Shown here: positions 45,660 to 54,897 of the stretch, one piece after another
Layout of the letters: every line of letters starts with the position of its first letter
Position numbering within the stretch: position 1 is the first letter of the stretch
DNA from: Mitsuaria sp. 7
Lineage (GTDB): Bacteria; Pseudomonadota; Gammaproteobacteria; Burkholderiales; Burkholderiaceae_C
DNA: 64,000 bases
Direction of reading: 5' to 3'
Assembly: GCF_001653795.1 (NCBI RefSeq)
Contig: NZ_CP011514.1
Coordinates: forward strand, 4,296,279 to 4,360,278
Position numbers and translations under genes: made by a program
Notes under the pieces: generated by a model
What the model was told of the DNA's origin: nothing
The model's database searches: none
The model's input: only the letters and a program-made list of their open reading frames with translations

Positions 45660-46088
45660 ATGCGAACGAACGCCCTGCTGCTCGCCATCTGCGCGTTCGG
45701 CGCCACCTCCGCGAACGCGCAAGCCCCCGCCCCCGCAACACCCGGCACCTCGCTCAAGGCCGCCGCCTGCGTCGAGACCGACCGCATGATGGACTGGCGC
45801 GAGATCACCTGCACCCTCCCCGCCGGCGCGGCGCCCAAGCGCTTCAGCTTCCGCGCGATGTTCACCGGCGGGCATGACGACACCTCGGCCAGCATCGCGC
45901 CGGAACTGGACGGCCAGCCGTTCGCCTGCGGCGAGGGCAGCAAGCTCAGCCTGTTCGGCGAGGACGGCAACGTCAGCGTGTTCTGCCAGTTCGACCGGTC
46001 GGCGTTGCCCGCCGCGGGCGCCAAGCTGAAGGTGCTGATCAAGTGGAACCACGCCGAGTTCGCCGACTACGAGTTCAGCGGCGAGTAA
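45660..46088 (+). CDS. Secreted small protein of unknown function
   Basis: 142 residues from ATG 45660. Signal LLLAICAFGATSANAQA, then Ala/Pro spacer and a domain with four Cys (AACVETDRMMDWREITCTLP, FACGEGSKL, VFCQFDRS) that may form two disulfides. The pattern VKVLIKWNHAEFADYEFSGE suggests a beta sandwich. No strong ribosome site. Periplasmic or secreted; family not recognised. Confidence 0.65.
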   Translation: MRTNALLLAICAFGATSANAQAPAPATPGTSLKAAACVETDRMMDWREITCTLPAGAAPKRFSFRAMFTGGHDDTSASIAPELDGQPFACGEGSKLSLFGEDGNVSVFCQFDRSALPAAGAKLKVLIKWNHAEFADYEFSGE

Positions 46089-46173
46089 CAGCTTCCTGCT
46101 CGCCGGGGAGTGACGAATAGCCGGGTACCCTGCCTCCCGTTCCAATCGACGCATCGTCGACCAGGGAGAGCAC

Positions 46174-48033
46174 ATGACGAAGACGACCCGATCCGCCCGC
46201 GCGCTGCCCATCCGGCGCCGGACCTTGCTCGCTGCCGGCGTGGCCGGCTGGATGACCACCGCGCCGGTCCTCAATGCGGTCGCGGCGACCGCGAAGACCG
46301 GCTTCGGTGCCGCCGACTTCGACGCGTGGGCCGAGCGCACCGCCGCCGCGCGCATGAAGAGCTCCCCCGAGCATGCGACCCGCATGCAGTACTTCGAAGG
46401 CCCCGCGCAGGACCGGCTCGACGGCCAATGGGACGATCTCTCGCGGGCCTCGGCGCTCGCCGACATCGCCCGCGACCGCCAGGCGCTGACCGAGCTGGCC
46501 CGATTCCCGCGCGAGGCGCTCACGCCGACGCAGCGCACGTCCGCCGCGCTCATGGCGTGGGCGATGCAGCAGGAGGTGAGCGAGGCGCCCTTCCTCGATC
46601 ACCACTACGTCTTCGAGCACATGGAGGGCGTGCACGTCGGCCCGATCACCTTCCTCGTGCAGGAACACCCGATGCGCCACGCGCGCGACGTGCGCAGCTA
46701 CCTGACGCGGATGGCGGGCCTGGCCGCGCAGATGGATCAGGGCATCGTGCGCGCCCGCGCGGCACAGGCCAAGGGCGTGCTGATGCCGCGCTTCATCACC
46801 GCGACGACGATCGGGCAGATCGAACAGTTCGTGGCCGTGCCGCCTGTCGCCAATCCGCTGGTGATCTCGCTGACCGAGCGCATGGCGGGCCTGCCCGACA
46901 TGAGCGATGCCGCCCGTCAGCGGGCTCGCGCGCAGGCCGCGGACATCGTCGCGAAGTCGATCGCGCCGGCGTGGAAACGCGGCCTGGCGCTGATGCGCGC
47001 GCAACTGCCGTTGACCAACGACGACGCCGGCGTCTGGCGTCTGCCCGACGGCGACAGGTTCTACGCCGCGCGCCTGCGTGCCAACACGACGACCGCGCTG
47101 ACGCCGGCCGAGATCCACGCGATCGGCCTGAAGCAGGTCGCCCGCATCGAAGGCGAGATGGACGGCCTGCTGCGCCAGCTCGGCTACGCGGACGGCACGA
47201 TCGAGCAGCGCTTCCGCAAGATGGACGCCGACCGCCAGCCCTCGGGCGCCGCACCGCAGGGCGAGCTGCTGGACCGCTACACCGCCTACCTGCGCGATGC
47301 CGAGGCCCGCGCCCGACTGATCTTCGACGTGATGCCGAAGGCGCCCGTCGAGGTGCGCCGCGAACCTGCGTTGACCGAGCCCACCGCCTCCGCGCACTAC
47401 ACGACGCCGGCGCCTGACGGCTCGCAGCCGGGGGTGTTCTGGGCGCCGCTCGCGGGGCCGACCTACGAGATCGCGGACATGCGCACGCTGGTCCACCACG
47501 AGGCGATCCCGGGTCACCACTTCCAGCTCGCGATCCAGATGGAGGCGAAGGACCTGCCCTACTTCCGCCGCCGCGCCGCGTTCATGGCGGGCTCGGCGTA
47601 CGTGGAGGGCTGGGCGCTCTATTCGGAGCAGCTGGCCGTCGAGAACGGCTGGTACGACGGCGATCCGGTGGGCCACCTCGGGCAGCTGTATGGCGCGCTG
47701 TTCCGCGCGCGCCGGCTGGTCGTCGACACCGGCCTGCACGCGATGAAGTGGACCCGCCAGCAGGCGATCGACTACGGCATCACGCCGCAGGAGGTCGATC
47801 GCTACGTCACGTGGCCGGGCCAGGCCTGCGCCTACATGCTGGGCAGGCTGCGCATCGAGGCGCTGCGCGAGAAGGCTCGCCAGCAACTGGGCGAGCGCTT
47901 CGAGATCAAGCAGTTCCACAACGTCGTGCTGCTGACGGGGGACGTGCCGTTGACGGTGCTGGAGGAAGTGGTCGACGCGTGGGTCGACAGCCGCCGCGGC
48001 GCGGGCTCGGGATCGGCCACCGCCGCGTCCTGA
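46174..48033 (+). CDS. DUF885-family putative zinc metallopeptidase
   Basis: 619 residues. N-terminus ALPIRRRTLLAAGVAGWM is a Tat-like or Sec signal. The DUF885 core has the metal motif HHEAIPGHHFQLAIQ (HExxxH type) near residue 435, followed by GSAYVEGWALYSEQLA and GQACAYMLGRLRIEALR. Typical length. Several such proteins are annotated as secreted peptidases but biochemistry is sparse. AGGGAG lies 7 nt before the ATG. Confidence 0.9.
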   Translation: MTKTTRSARALPIRRRTLLAAGVAGWMTTAPVLNAVAATAKTGFGAADFDAWAERTAAARMKSSPEHATRMQYFEGPAQDRLDGQWDDLSRASALADIARDRQALTELARFPREALTPTQRTSAALMAWAMQQEVSEAPFLDHHYVFEHMEGVHVGPITFLVQEHPMRHARDVRSYLTRMAGLAAQMDQGIVRARAAQAKGVLMPRFITATTIGQIEQFVAVPPVANPLVISLTERMAGLPDMSDAARQRARAQAADIVAKSIAPAWKRGLALMRAQLPLTNDDAGVWRLPDGDRFYAARLRANTTTALTPAEIHAIGLKQVARIEGEMDGLLRQLGYADGTIEQRFRKMDADRQPSGAAPQGELLDRYTAYLRDAEARARLIFDVMPKAPVEVRREPALTEPTASAHYTTPAPDGSQPGVFWAPLAGPTYEIADMRTLVHHEAIPGHHFQLAIQMEAKDLPYFRRRAAFMAGSAYVEGWALYSEQLAVENGWYDGDPVGHLGQLYGALFRARRLVVDTGLHAMKWTRQQAIDYGITPQEVDRYVTWPGQACAYMLGRLRIEALREKARQQLGERFEIKQFHNVVLLTGDVPLTVLEEVVDAWVDSRRGAGSGSATAAS

Positions 48034-48037
48034 GCGA

Positions 48038-48961
48038 TCAGGTCCGCCCCGTCGCCATCGGGGCGTGGCGGGCCATCAGTTCCTCGATCCAGTCCATGAA
48101 CACACGCAGCTTCGCGCTGACGTGGCGGTTGGGTGGATAGGCGAGGTACATCGGCATCGGATCCATCGCCCAGTCCGTGAGCAACGGGACGAGTTCGCCG
48201 CGCGCCGCGTGCGGATCGGCCATGTAGCGCGGCAGCCAGAGCACGCCCATCCCGGCCAGCCCCGCCGCGAGATAGGCGTTGCCGTCGTCGGCGGCCACGA
48301 CGTAGCGGCCGCGCACCTCGACGGCCTCGTCGCCGCGCCGCATCTCGATCGACATCACCGTGCCCTTGCTGGCGCGCAGGAAGCCGACGATGCGGTGATG
48401 AGCGTCCTCGATCTCGCGCGGATGCGCGGGCGTTCCCGCGACCGCCAGATAGCCCGGCGACGCGAAGACGCCCAGCTGCAGATCCCCGACCCGCCGCGCG
48501 ATCAGCGACGGGACCGTGACCTCGCCGCCGCGCAGCACGGCATCGACGTTGTCGCCGATCACGTCGACGATGCGGTCGCTGACGCCCATGTCGAGCTGGA
48601 TCTCCGGATGTCGCGCGTGGAAGTCCGGCAGCGCCGGCATCAGCACCATGCGCGCGAACGGGCTCGGCACGTCGACGCGCAGCCGACCGCGCGGCGTGCT
48701 GGTCGCGTCCGACAGCGCGGTGTCCGCGTCATCGAGCTCGGCGAGCACGCGCACGACGCGCTCGTAGTACGCGGCGCCGTCGGGCGTCACGCGGACCTGT
48801 CGCGTCGTCCGATGCAGCAGCTTCACGCGCAGCCGCGCCTCCAGCTGCTGCACCAGCTGCGTCACCGTGGTCTTGCTCATGTGCAGCGTCTGGGCCGCCT
48901 TGGTGAAGCTGCCCGCCTCCACCACGCGGGCGAAGGCTTGCAGCGCGTCGAATCGGTCCAT
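48038..48961 (-). CDS. LysR-family regulator (divergent from SRPBCC gene)
   Basis: 307 residues. HTH: MDRFDALQAFARVVEAGSFT, KAAQTLHMSKTTVTQLVQQL, LHRTTRQVRVTPDGAAYYER; this is the CrgA/DsdC-like LysR subgroup. Effector domain with VPSPFARMVLMPALPDFHAR and DAVLRGGEVTVPSLIARRVG. Divergent by 159 bp from the SRPBCC gene, its likely target. Convergent with and almost touching the DUF885 gene (4 bp). Confidence 0.92.
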   Translation of the reverse strand: MDRFDALQAFARVVEAGSFTKAAQTLHMSKTTVTQLVQQLEARLRVKLLHRTTRQVRVTPDGAAYYERVVRVLAELDDADTALSDATSTPRGRLRVDVPSPFARMVLMPALPDFHARHPEIQLDMGVSDRIVDVIGDNVDAVLRGGEVTVPSLIARRVGDLQLGVFASPGYLAVAGTPAHPREIEDAHHRIVGFLRASKGTVMSIEMRRGDEAVEVRGRYVVAADDGNAYLAAGLAGMGVLWLPRYMADPHAARGELVPLLTDWAMDPMPMYLAYPPNRHVSAKLRVFMDWIEELMARHAPMATGRT

Positions 48962-49120
48962 GTCGCCGGATGGGTTGGAATTGCCGGACAGTCATTGTGC
49001 GGCTTGCCGGAAGCGGGCCGATAGCGGGCCAGCATCCGGCTGGAGGGGGTGGCACTCGCCTTGCTCCCTTCGAAGGACACCATCAGCCGCCGGCTGACCC
49101 GCCCTCGAAAGGAGACTGCC

Positions 49121-49528
49121 ATGACCACCCATTCCGCCCGCGTGATCTCCGAGACGATCGACGTCGATGCCGACGCGGTCTACGACTTCGCCTGTGCGCC
49201 TGAGCGGCTGCCGCTGTGGGCCTCGGGGCTCGCCACCGGCATCACGCAGGAGGCCGACGGCTGGTTCGCCGAGTCGCCGATGGGCCGCATCCGCGTGGAC
49301 CTGGCGCCGCGCAACGCGTTCCGCGTGCTCGACCACGACGTCACGCTGCCCGACGGCCAGCGCTTCCACAACGCGATGCGCGTCACGCCGTCGGGCACCG
49401 GCTGCGTGGTGGCCTTCGTGCTCCTGCGCATGCCGGACGTGACCGACGAAGCGTTCGAGAACGACGCCGCGCATGTGGCGAGAGATCTGGGGACGCTCAA
49501 GGCGTTGGTGGAAAAGCAGAAGACTTGA
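49121..49528 (+). CDS. SRPBCC-family (polyketide cyclase-like) protein
   Basis: 135 residues from ATG 49121 (AAGGAG 8-13 nt upstream). START-like fold: ISETIDVDADAVYDFACAPE, RLPLWASGLATGITQEADGW, GCVVAFVLLRMPDVTDEAFE, ARDLGTLKALVEKQ. Binds hydrophobic ligand, substrate unknown. Its last 32 bp overlap the end of the oppositely oriented nuclease-like gene. Confidence 0.86.
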   Translation: MTTHSARVISETIDVDADAVYDFACAPERLPLWASGLATGITQEADGWFAESPMGRIRVDLAPRNAFRVLDHDVTLPDGQRFHNAMRVTPSGTGCVVAFVLLRMPDVTDEAFENDAAHVARDLGTLKALVEKQKT

Positions 49529-50648
49529 CGCGAGACCTGTTCGTCGACGTCGGTGCGTCCAGCACACCCTCCAGATATCGGCCGTAGTTCGTCTGGAGGT
49601 GCTCCAGCGAGGCGCCCTTGTCGACCTGATACGCGAGCTTCTCCTGGAAGAACTGAAGCCGCGCCCTGTTCTCGTCGATCATCTGCGCCCACGTCTTCAG
49701 GAACACAGAGACGTTGTCGTTCCTCATGATCTCGCCGTCGTCCCTGGCAAGACGGAACTTCGCGAAGGTGCCCAGCTCATCGCCGATCGCCCAGAACTGC
49801 CACTGCACGTCCACATTCCGGAAGCGTTCATCGGCCATCACGGAGGCGGCATAACGCTCGATCTGGGAGACCTCGTCGGCATCGATCTTCACGCGAGGCG
49901 CCTTCAGTTCGACGACCAGATGCGACAGGCTGTTGGCCCGATGCCGGCGGGACGCCTTCGACAGCATGAGGTCCACGATGCCCCGTTCCTGCGACACGTG
50001 CCTGACGGGCGTGTCGATCACGATGTCCTCGTCGAGCAGCTTCTTGTGCTTGCGCAGCACCTCCGTCAAGGATTGGTCATCGACCGACAAGGTGAACTGA
50101 TCGCCGAACAGCCAAGTGTTCTGCGCCACCAAGCGATGGAGTTGGCTGCGTTCCTTCAGGCGCTTGCGCGGTTCGGGATCGAACAGAATTGCCTCCAGTC
50201 CTTTGAGAAACAGCAGCCGATCCGCGACGACGCGCGCGGAGTTGATGATCGCGGACAGGGACACGTCACGTAGAAGTTCGGCCAACTCGTCCTGCGTGTG
50301 TTTCGGCAGCCCGATCACTTCGGAGAGGATCCGCTGCAATTCATCCGGGCTCTTCTCGACGGCGTGCCGCAGCATGCGTAGCTGGAAGGCCTTGCTGGGC
50401 GACTTGGCGTCGTCGAAGTCCGGCAGATAACGTGCGACGTTGGCCGCGACGATATCGAACACCTGGCGCTCGACGACTTCCACTGGATTGCGCGGATCAT
50501 CCTTGAATGGATAGACGTGCGCGGCCTTCCATCCATCGACATAGCTCCGCGCGTTCTCCGCCGCGCGTCGGCGGGACTTGTGTCCGGAGAATTTACTCTG
50601 GAAGTCGGACGAGAGTCCGATGGGGTACTGCTGTTTCGCCAAGGTCAT
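49497..50648 (-). CDS. Truncated GHKL-ATPase-nuclease relative (PD-(D/E)xK-like C-terminus)
   Basis: 383 residues from ATG 50648, where AGGTG abuts the start. Resembles the C-terminal half of long GHKL-ATPase proteins: VYPFKDDPRNPVEVVERQVF, DIVAANVARYLPDFDDAKS, QLHRLVAQNTWLFGDQF, SVDDQSLTEVLRKH. A nuclease-like core RGIVDLMLSK...HLVVELKAPRVKI gives the D...ExK pattern. The expected N-terminal ATPase domain is absent upstream, and the last 11 codons overlap antisense to the SRPBCC gene. Lower G+C than its neighbours. Likely a transferred, truncated gene; family assignment is from memory. Confidence 0.6.
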   Translation of the reverse strand: MTLAKQQYPIGLSSDFQSKFSGHKSRRRAAENARSYVDGWKAAHVYPFKDDPRNPVEVVERQVFDIVAANVARYLPDFDDAKSPSKAFQLRMLRHAVEKSPDELQRILSEVIGLPKHTQDELAELLRDVSLSAIINSARVVADRLLFLKGLEAILFDPEPRKRLKERSQLHRLVAQNTWLFGDQFTLSVDDQSLTEVLRKHKKLLDEDIVIDTPVRHVSQERGIVDLMLSKASRRHRANSLSHLVVELKAPRVKIDADEVSQIERYAASVMADERFRNVDVQWQFWAIGDELGTFAKFRLARDDGEIMRNDNVSVFLKTWAQMIDENRARLQFFQEKLAYQVDKGASLEHLQTNYGRYLEGVLDAPTSTNRSRVKSSAFPPTP

Positions 50649-50890
50649 CACCTCGCAAGGCCGCTGGATTGACGAACAGTCTAGGAGCGTCCAAGTCCCC
50701 TCGATTTCAGGGGAGATCGAGGGGGTTGCGGGATTGCCACGGCAACTTCTTGCGTAACCGTTGAGCCCTATTGAATTCTGTTGCCGATGTCCGGGCGATG
50801 CACTTTCGCGCGGGACGCGAAGAATCCATCCGCTTGGCGTCAACGGGACGCCGGCGGTAGATTCGTGCATCGAGTGCCCGGAGATCCGCC

Positions 50891-51403
50891 ATGCGTCCCA
50901 CCTTCGCCGCCGTCAAAGGGCTGATCCTTCTGTCGGTGTCTCCGCTCCTCCCCTTCGCCTCATTGCCGGTGCATGCCGAGGACGCCCAGCTTGAACGCCT
51001 GGGCTGGCTCGCCGGCTGCTGGGCTTCGGAGAAGGGCGAGCCCGGCTCCGTCGAACACTGGCTGCCGCTGGCCGGCGGCACGATGCTCGGCATCGGCCGC
51101 ACGGTGAAGAACGGCCGCACCGTCGAGCACGAGTTCCTGCAGATCCGCCTGAACGCCGAAGGCCAGGTCGTCTACGTCGCGTTGCCGTCGCGGCAGAAGG
51201 AAGCCACTTTCGTCGCGACCTCGATCGGGGATCGCGCGGTCACCTTCGAGAACCCGGAACACGACTTCCCGCAACGCATCCTCTACAAGGCCGTCGGCGA
51301 GACCGGACTCGCCGCGCGCATCGAAGGACAACGCAACGGCACCACGCGAGGCATCGACTACCCGATGAAGCGCGTGGCGTGCGAGCCGGTCAGGACGCCA
51401 TGA
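50891..51403 (+). CDS. DUF6265-family secreted protein
   Basis: 170 residues. Signal LILLSVSPLLPFASLPVHAE. The mature part has LERLGWLAGCWASEKGEPGS, VEHWLPLAGGTMLGIGRTV, EHEFLQIRLNAEGQVVYVAL and FENPEHDFPQRILYKA, a calycin-like series typical of DUF6265. Possible periplasmic ligand-binding protein; function unknown. No clear ribosome site. Confidence 0.82.
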   Translation: MRPTFAAVKGLILLSVSPLLPFASLPVHAEDAQLERLGWLAGCWASEKGEPGSVEHWLPLAGGTMLGIGRTVKNGRTVEHEFLQIRLNAEGQVVYVALPSRQKEATFVATSIGDRAVTFENPEHDFPQRILYKAVGETGLAARIEGQRNGTTRGIDYPMKRVACEPVRTP

Positions 51404-51423
51404 GTCGCCAGGAGGAGCCCCTC

Positions 51424-51819
51424 ATGGACCGCTTCACCGGCGGCTGTCTCTGCGGCGATGTCCGCCTCGTCGCGACCGGCCGGCCCTACCGCGTCGGCCT
51501 CTGCCATTGCCTCGACTGCCGCAAGCATCACGGCGCGCTCTTTCACGCCTCCGCGATCTTTGCGCAGGACGCCGTCACCCTCTGGGGTGAGACCCACGAG
51601 TTCCGCGGCCGGCACTTCTGTCCCCGCTGCGGATCGTCCGTGTTCTCCCGGACCGGCGACGAGGTCGAGGTGCACCTCGGCGCGCTCGACGCGCCGGACC
51701 AGCTGATGCCGACCTATGAGCTCTGGACCGTCCGGCGCGAGGCCTGGCTGCCGCCCTTCCCGCTCAGCCGGCACTACGACCGCGACCGCGAGTCGGAAGG
51801 TCGATCGGACGAGCCCTGA
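51424..51819 (+). CDS. GFA/CENP-V-family zinc protein
   Basis: 131 residues from ATG 51424, preceded by AGGAGG 8 nt upstream; an earlier in-frame ATG (51400) overlaps the previous stop. Zinc Cys are in GGCLCGDVRL (CxC), GLCHCLDCRKHHGA and HFCPRCGSSVF. Family includes glutathione-dependent formaldehyde-activating proteins, mostly of unproved activity. Probably cotranscribed with the DUF6265 gene (20 bp gap). Confidence 0.9.
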   Translation: MDRFTGGCLCGDVRLVATGRPYRVGLCHCLDCRKHHGALFHASAIFAQDAVTLWGETHEFRGRHFCPRCGSSVFSRTGDEVEVHLGALDAPDQLMPTYELWTVRREAWLPPFPLSRHYDRDRESEGRSDEP

Positions 51820-51826
51820 CCGGGAC

Positions 51827-52753
51827 TCATGCGACGGCGTCGGGCACCACGCGACCGCCGAGTAAGCACCCCAGCACATCGCCGTCCGGCGCGCGATGGA
51901 ATCGCACCCGGATCTCGGAGCCCTGCCCCATGGCGCGACCTTGAAGGATGAGGACCTCCGCATCGTCCACCGGCACGAGGCCGAGTGCCTTGAGCCCGAA
52001 CAGCAACGCCGCCGCGGCGATGCCGGTGGCCGCGTCCTCCGGATAGCCCGAAGACTTCGGGAACTGCCGCGCATGGAAGCGGCGATCCGCCAGCGACTCG
52101 ACGGCAAACGGGTAGAGCCCCGTCGAGCCGATCTCCTCGCACAGGGCCTCCATGCGGGAGAAGTCCGGCTGCAAGCCATCCAGAGCGGCCACTGAGCGCA
52201 GCGCCACGAGCGTCTTCACGCGACTGGTCGCCGCGTTCAGCACCGGATGCGGCAGCAGGTCGTCCGCGGAGACACGCAGCACGTCGGCGATCCGGCGCAA
52301 CACGGCGGGATCGGTGATGGCTTCGACGCGTCCCACGGGCTGCGTGATCTCGATCCTCTCAGACGGCGATCCCATGTCGCGCACGAAGCCTTCCACCACG
52401 CCGCTGAGCGTCAGGATCCGCACGTGCGATGCGTTCCAGAGCCTCGCCTCCCGCAGGCACCACAGCGCCCCGACGGTCGCGTGGCCGCACATCTCCATCT
52501 CGTGGCGAGGCACGAAGAAGCGGAACCGGAAGTCGGCATTGGCGTCCGACTCCGCCGGCAACACGAAGCCGCTCTCGTGACCGGCCTCGGCGGCGACGGC
52601 GCGCATCTGTGCATCGCTCATGCCCTCGGCATCGAGCACGATAGGTGCCGGGTTGCCGCCGCTGCCATCCGCGGCGGCGAAGACCCGCACCCGGCGCGCC
52701 ATGCCGCGCGCCACGCCTTCCGTCAACGACGGAAAATCCCTGCGCGCGCTCAT
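51827..52753 (-). CDS. PhzF-family isomerase/epimerase
   Basis: 308 residues from ATG 52753, which overlaps the stop of the upstream gene as ATGA. PhzF fold: RVFAAADGSGGNPAPIVLDA, AAEAGHESGFVLPAE (active-site Glu region), FRFFVPRHEMEMCGHATVGA, FPKSSGYPEDAATGIAAAAL. Substrate unknown; family members isomerise small hydroxyacids. The tight coupling to a Bug transporter protein suggests shared function in small-molecule catabolism. Confidence 0.88.
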   Translation of the reverse strand: MSARRDFPSLTEGVARGMARRVRVFAAADGSGGNPAPIVLDAEGMSDAQMRAVAAEAGHESGFVLPAESDANADFRFRFFVPRHEMEMCGHATVGALWCLREARLWNASHVRILTLSGVVEGFVRDMGSPSERIEITQPVGRVEAITDPAVLRRIADVLRVSADDLLPHPVLNAATSRVKTLVALRSVAALDGLQPDFSRMEALCEEIGSTGLYPFAVESLADRRFHARQFPKSSGYPEDAATGIAAAALLFGLKALGLVPVDDAEVLILQGRAMGQGSEIRVRFHRAPDGDVLGCLLGGRVVPDAVA

Positions 52754-53715
52754 TCCATCACCACGCCGGAGCTCTTCACGACGTTCGCCCAGTACGGCAC
52801 CTGCTGGTTCAGCGTGGCGGCGAACTGTGCGGGCGTTCCCTCGGCGGGCGCCACGCCGCTGCTCAGGAGCGCGGCCACGGTGGCGCGGTTGGCGAGCACC
52901 TTGCGCAAGGCCTCGGAGAGCTTCTGCACCACCGCCGTCTGCGTGCCTGCCGGCGCCACGAGTCCGTACCAGAGCTGCGACTCGAAGCCGGCGAGGCCGG
53001 CCTCCTTGAAGGTCGGCACCTCCGGCAGCAGCGCGCTGCGCTGCGTCTGCGCGAGCGCCTTGATCCTTCCGCCGCGGATCTGCTGCACCAGCGTGGCCGG
53101 GTTGTCGAAGAGCAGATCGACCTGCCCGCCCATGAGCTCGGTCTGCGCGGGCGAGGCGCCCTTGTAGGGGATGTGGATGAGGTCGGTCCGCGTGGCCTGC
53201 TTGAACTGCTCGCCGATGAGATGGGAGAGCGAGCCCTGCCCGACCGAGGCGAAGGTCAGCTTGCCCGGTGCGCCCTTGGCATCGCGGATCAGTTCCGCGA
53301 GCGTTTTCGCGGGCAAGGTCGGACGCGCCACCAGCACGTACGGCGAGAAGCCGATCAGGCCGATGGGCGCGAAGCTGCGCAAGGGGTCGTAGCGCGCGCC
53401 CTTCACCACGGCGAGGGCGACCGCATGCGTGCTCGTCGTGGCCACGCCCAGCGTGTAGCCGTCGGGCGCGGCATGCGCGACGGCGGCGGAGCCGATCGTG
53501 CCGGCGGCGCCGGCCTTGTTGTCGATCAGCACCGTCTGGTGCAGCTCCTGCGACAGCGCCGGTGCGAGGCTGCGAATGAGGGCGTCCGTGCCGCCGCCGG
53601 CCGGGAACGGCACGACGATGGTGATCGGGCGGCTGGGGTAGGCCTCGGCGAGCGCCGAGGCCACCGGGGCGCACACGGCGGCCACGCCAAGCAGGAGGAA
53701 GAGGGAGCGCTTCAT
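52750..53715 (-). CDS. Bug-family (tripartite tricarboxylate) solute-binding protein
   Basis: 321 residues from ATG 53715 (AAGGA about 9 nt upstream). Signal LFLLLGVAAVCAPVASALAE, then the Bug signature AYPSRPITIVVPFPAGGGTD, LIDNKAGAAGTIGSAAVA, SVGQGSLSHLIGEQFKQ, IPYKGASPAQTELMGGQVDL. Periplasmic receptor for carboxylated compounds; no membrane partners (TctAB) nearby. First gene of a two-gene operon with PhzF. Confidence 0.93.
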   Translation of the reverse strand: MKRSLFLLLGVAAVCAPVASALAEAYPSRPITIVVPFPAGGGTDALIRSLAPALSQELHQTVLIDNKAGAAGTIGSAAVAHAAPDGYTLGVATTSTHAVALAVVKGARYDPLRSFAPIGLIGFSPYVLVARPTLPAKTLAELIRDAKGAPGKLTFASVGQGSLSHLIGEQFKQATRTDLIHIPYKGASPAQTELMGGQVDLLFDNPATLVQQIRGGRIKALAQTQRSALLPEVPTFKEAGLAGFESQLWYGLVAPAGTQTAVVQKLSEALRKVLANRATVAALLSSGVAPAEGTPAQFAATLNQQVPYWANVVKSSGVVME

Positions 53716-53869
53716 GACCAGTCCTTGAACGAGAGCGACAGGCATGAAGCATCGCGATCCCGCCACGGATGCGCGCCTCCGTTCGGGCCAAACGACTAGA
53801 ACGATCGGGCCATCGCGATCGTCATGCTTCGTGCCGGCGGAACGTTCCGGGGCTCAGCGCCTCTTCGAC

Positions 53870-54739
53870 TCAACGCCGGGACGGCGGACGACCGAACTTC
53901 GCCCGATACAGGCGGGCGAAGTAGGACGGCGTCTCGAACCCGACCAGCAGCGCCGCGTCCATCACGCTGGTCCGCGGGTCCTGCAGCAGCAGCTGTGCGC
54001 GTTCCAGGCGCTTGCCGTTGAGGAACTCGATCATGCTGTGACCGGTGCGCTCGCGGAACAGCCGCGTGAAGTGCCGGCGCGAGAGCAGGAACTGCGCGGC
54101 CACATCGTCCACCGTGAGCTGCTCCGCCATGTGCGCCTCGAGGTAGGCGACGATCTCGTAGATCAGCAACGCGTCCCGCCCGCGGTGCGCCGGCAGCGCG
54201 TTGGCCGTCGTCAAGGCGGTCGTGATGCACTCTGCCGCGATGAGCCGCTCGGTCGCCTGCATCCGGGGCGAATCGCGATGCGCGCCGTCGACGCCGGCCA
54301 GCTCCTCGCGCAGCCGCAGCATCTGCACGAGCGAGGGGCTCATGCGCCAGACACCGCACGCGGGCGGTGCGGGAGGCGCCGTGGTGGTGCCCTCGGGCTC
54401 GCCGACGCCGGCGACGCCATCGACGCCGACAAGGCCGACAAGGCGCTTGGCGCAGTCCTCGACGAACGCCCGATCGACGTACAGCGCCAGGTGTTGCTGC
54501 TGCGGCCGGGTCGCCGCCGTCGCGTGCTCCACGCCCGGCGCCACCAGCGCCATGCAGGCGGCGTTGATGCGGAAGGCGCTCTGCTCCTCGCGCACACGCA
54601 CCACCATGCCGCCTGATCGCGGCATCAGCACCATGTACTCGTCGTGCGCATGGAACTCGGTCTCGTAGGACGGCGTGCGGCTGTCGACGATCCGGGCGGT
54701 GACCTTGGGCGCCAGGTGCCGGCGATGGGTGTGGAACAT
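53870..54739 (-). CDS. AraC-family regulator (cupin sensor plus double HTH)
   Basis: 289 residues from ATG 54739. N-terminal cupin-like sensor: SYETEFHAHDEYMVLMPRSG, RINAACMALVAPGVEHATAA. C-terminal AraC DNA-binding domain: AEQLTVDDVAAQFLLSRRHF, TRLFRERTGHSMIEFLNGKR, SVMDAALLVGFETPSYFARL, YRAKFGRPPSRR. Start uncertain: an in-frame GTG/ATG farther upstream would run through the tandem repeats. Divergent from the esterase gene, which it may control. Confidence 0.9.
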   Translation of the reverse strand: MFHTHRRHLAPKVTARIVDSRTPSYETEFHAHDEYMVLMPRSGGMVVRVREEQSAFRINAACMALVAPGVEHATAATRPQQQHLALYVDRAFVEDCAKRLVGLVGVDGVAGVGEPEGTTTAPPAPPACGVWRMSPSLVQMLRLREELAGVDGAHRDSPRMQATERLIAAECITTALTTANALPAHRGRDALLIYEIVAYLEAHMAEQLTVDDVAAQFLLSRRHFTRLFRERTGHSMIEFLNGKRLERAQLLLQDPRTSVMDAALLVGFETPSYFARLYRAKFGRPPSRR

Positions 54740-54780
54740 GGCCCGGCATTCTGTCCTTCGCACGGCCCCCTGCCCAGGCG

Positions 54781-54832
54781 GGCATCGCCAACAGGCATCA
54801 CGAACAGGCATCGCCAACAGGTATCGCAAACA
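54781..54832. repeat. Four 13-bp tandem repeats in the AraC/esterase promoter
   Basis: Units GGCATCGCCAACA, GGCATCACGAACA, GGCATCGCCAACA and GGTATCGCAAACA run head to tail with no gap, a near-identical direct array lying between the divergent starts. The array is 42 bp before the AraC ATG and 66 bp before the esterase ATG. Likely regulator-binding array or a length-variable tract. Confidence 0.8.
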
Positions 54833-54897
54833 TTCATGAAGCCGGACGGGGATCCGTGCTTCAATCAAGGACTGCCACTCGCGCTCCCGGCCCCCGA

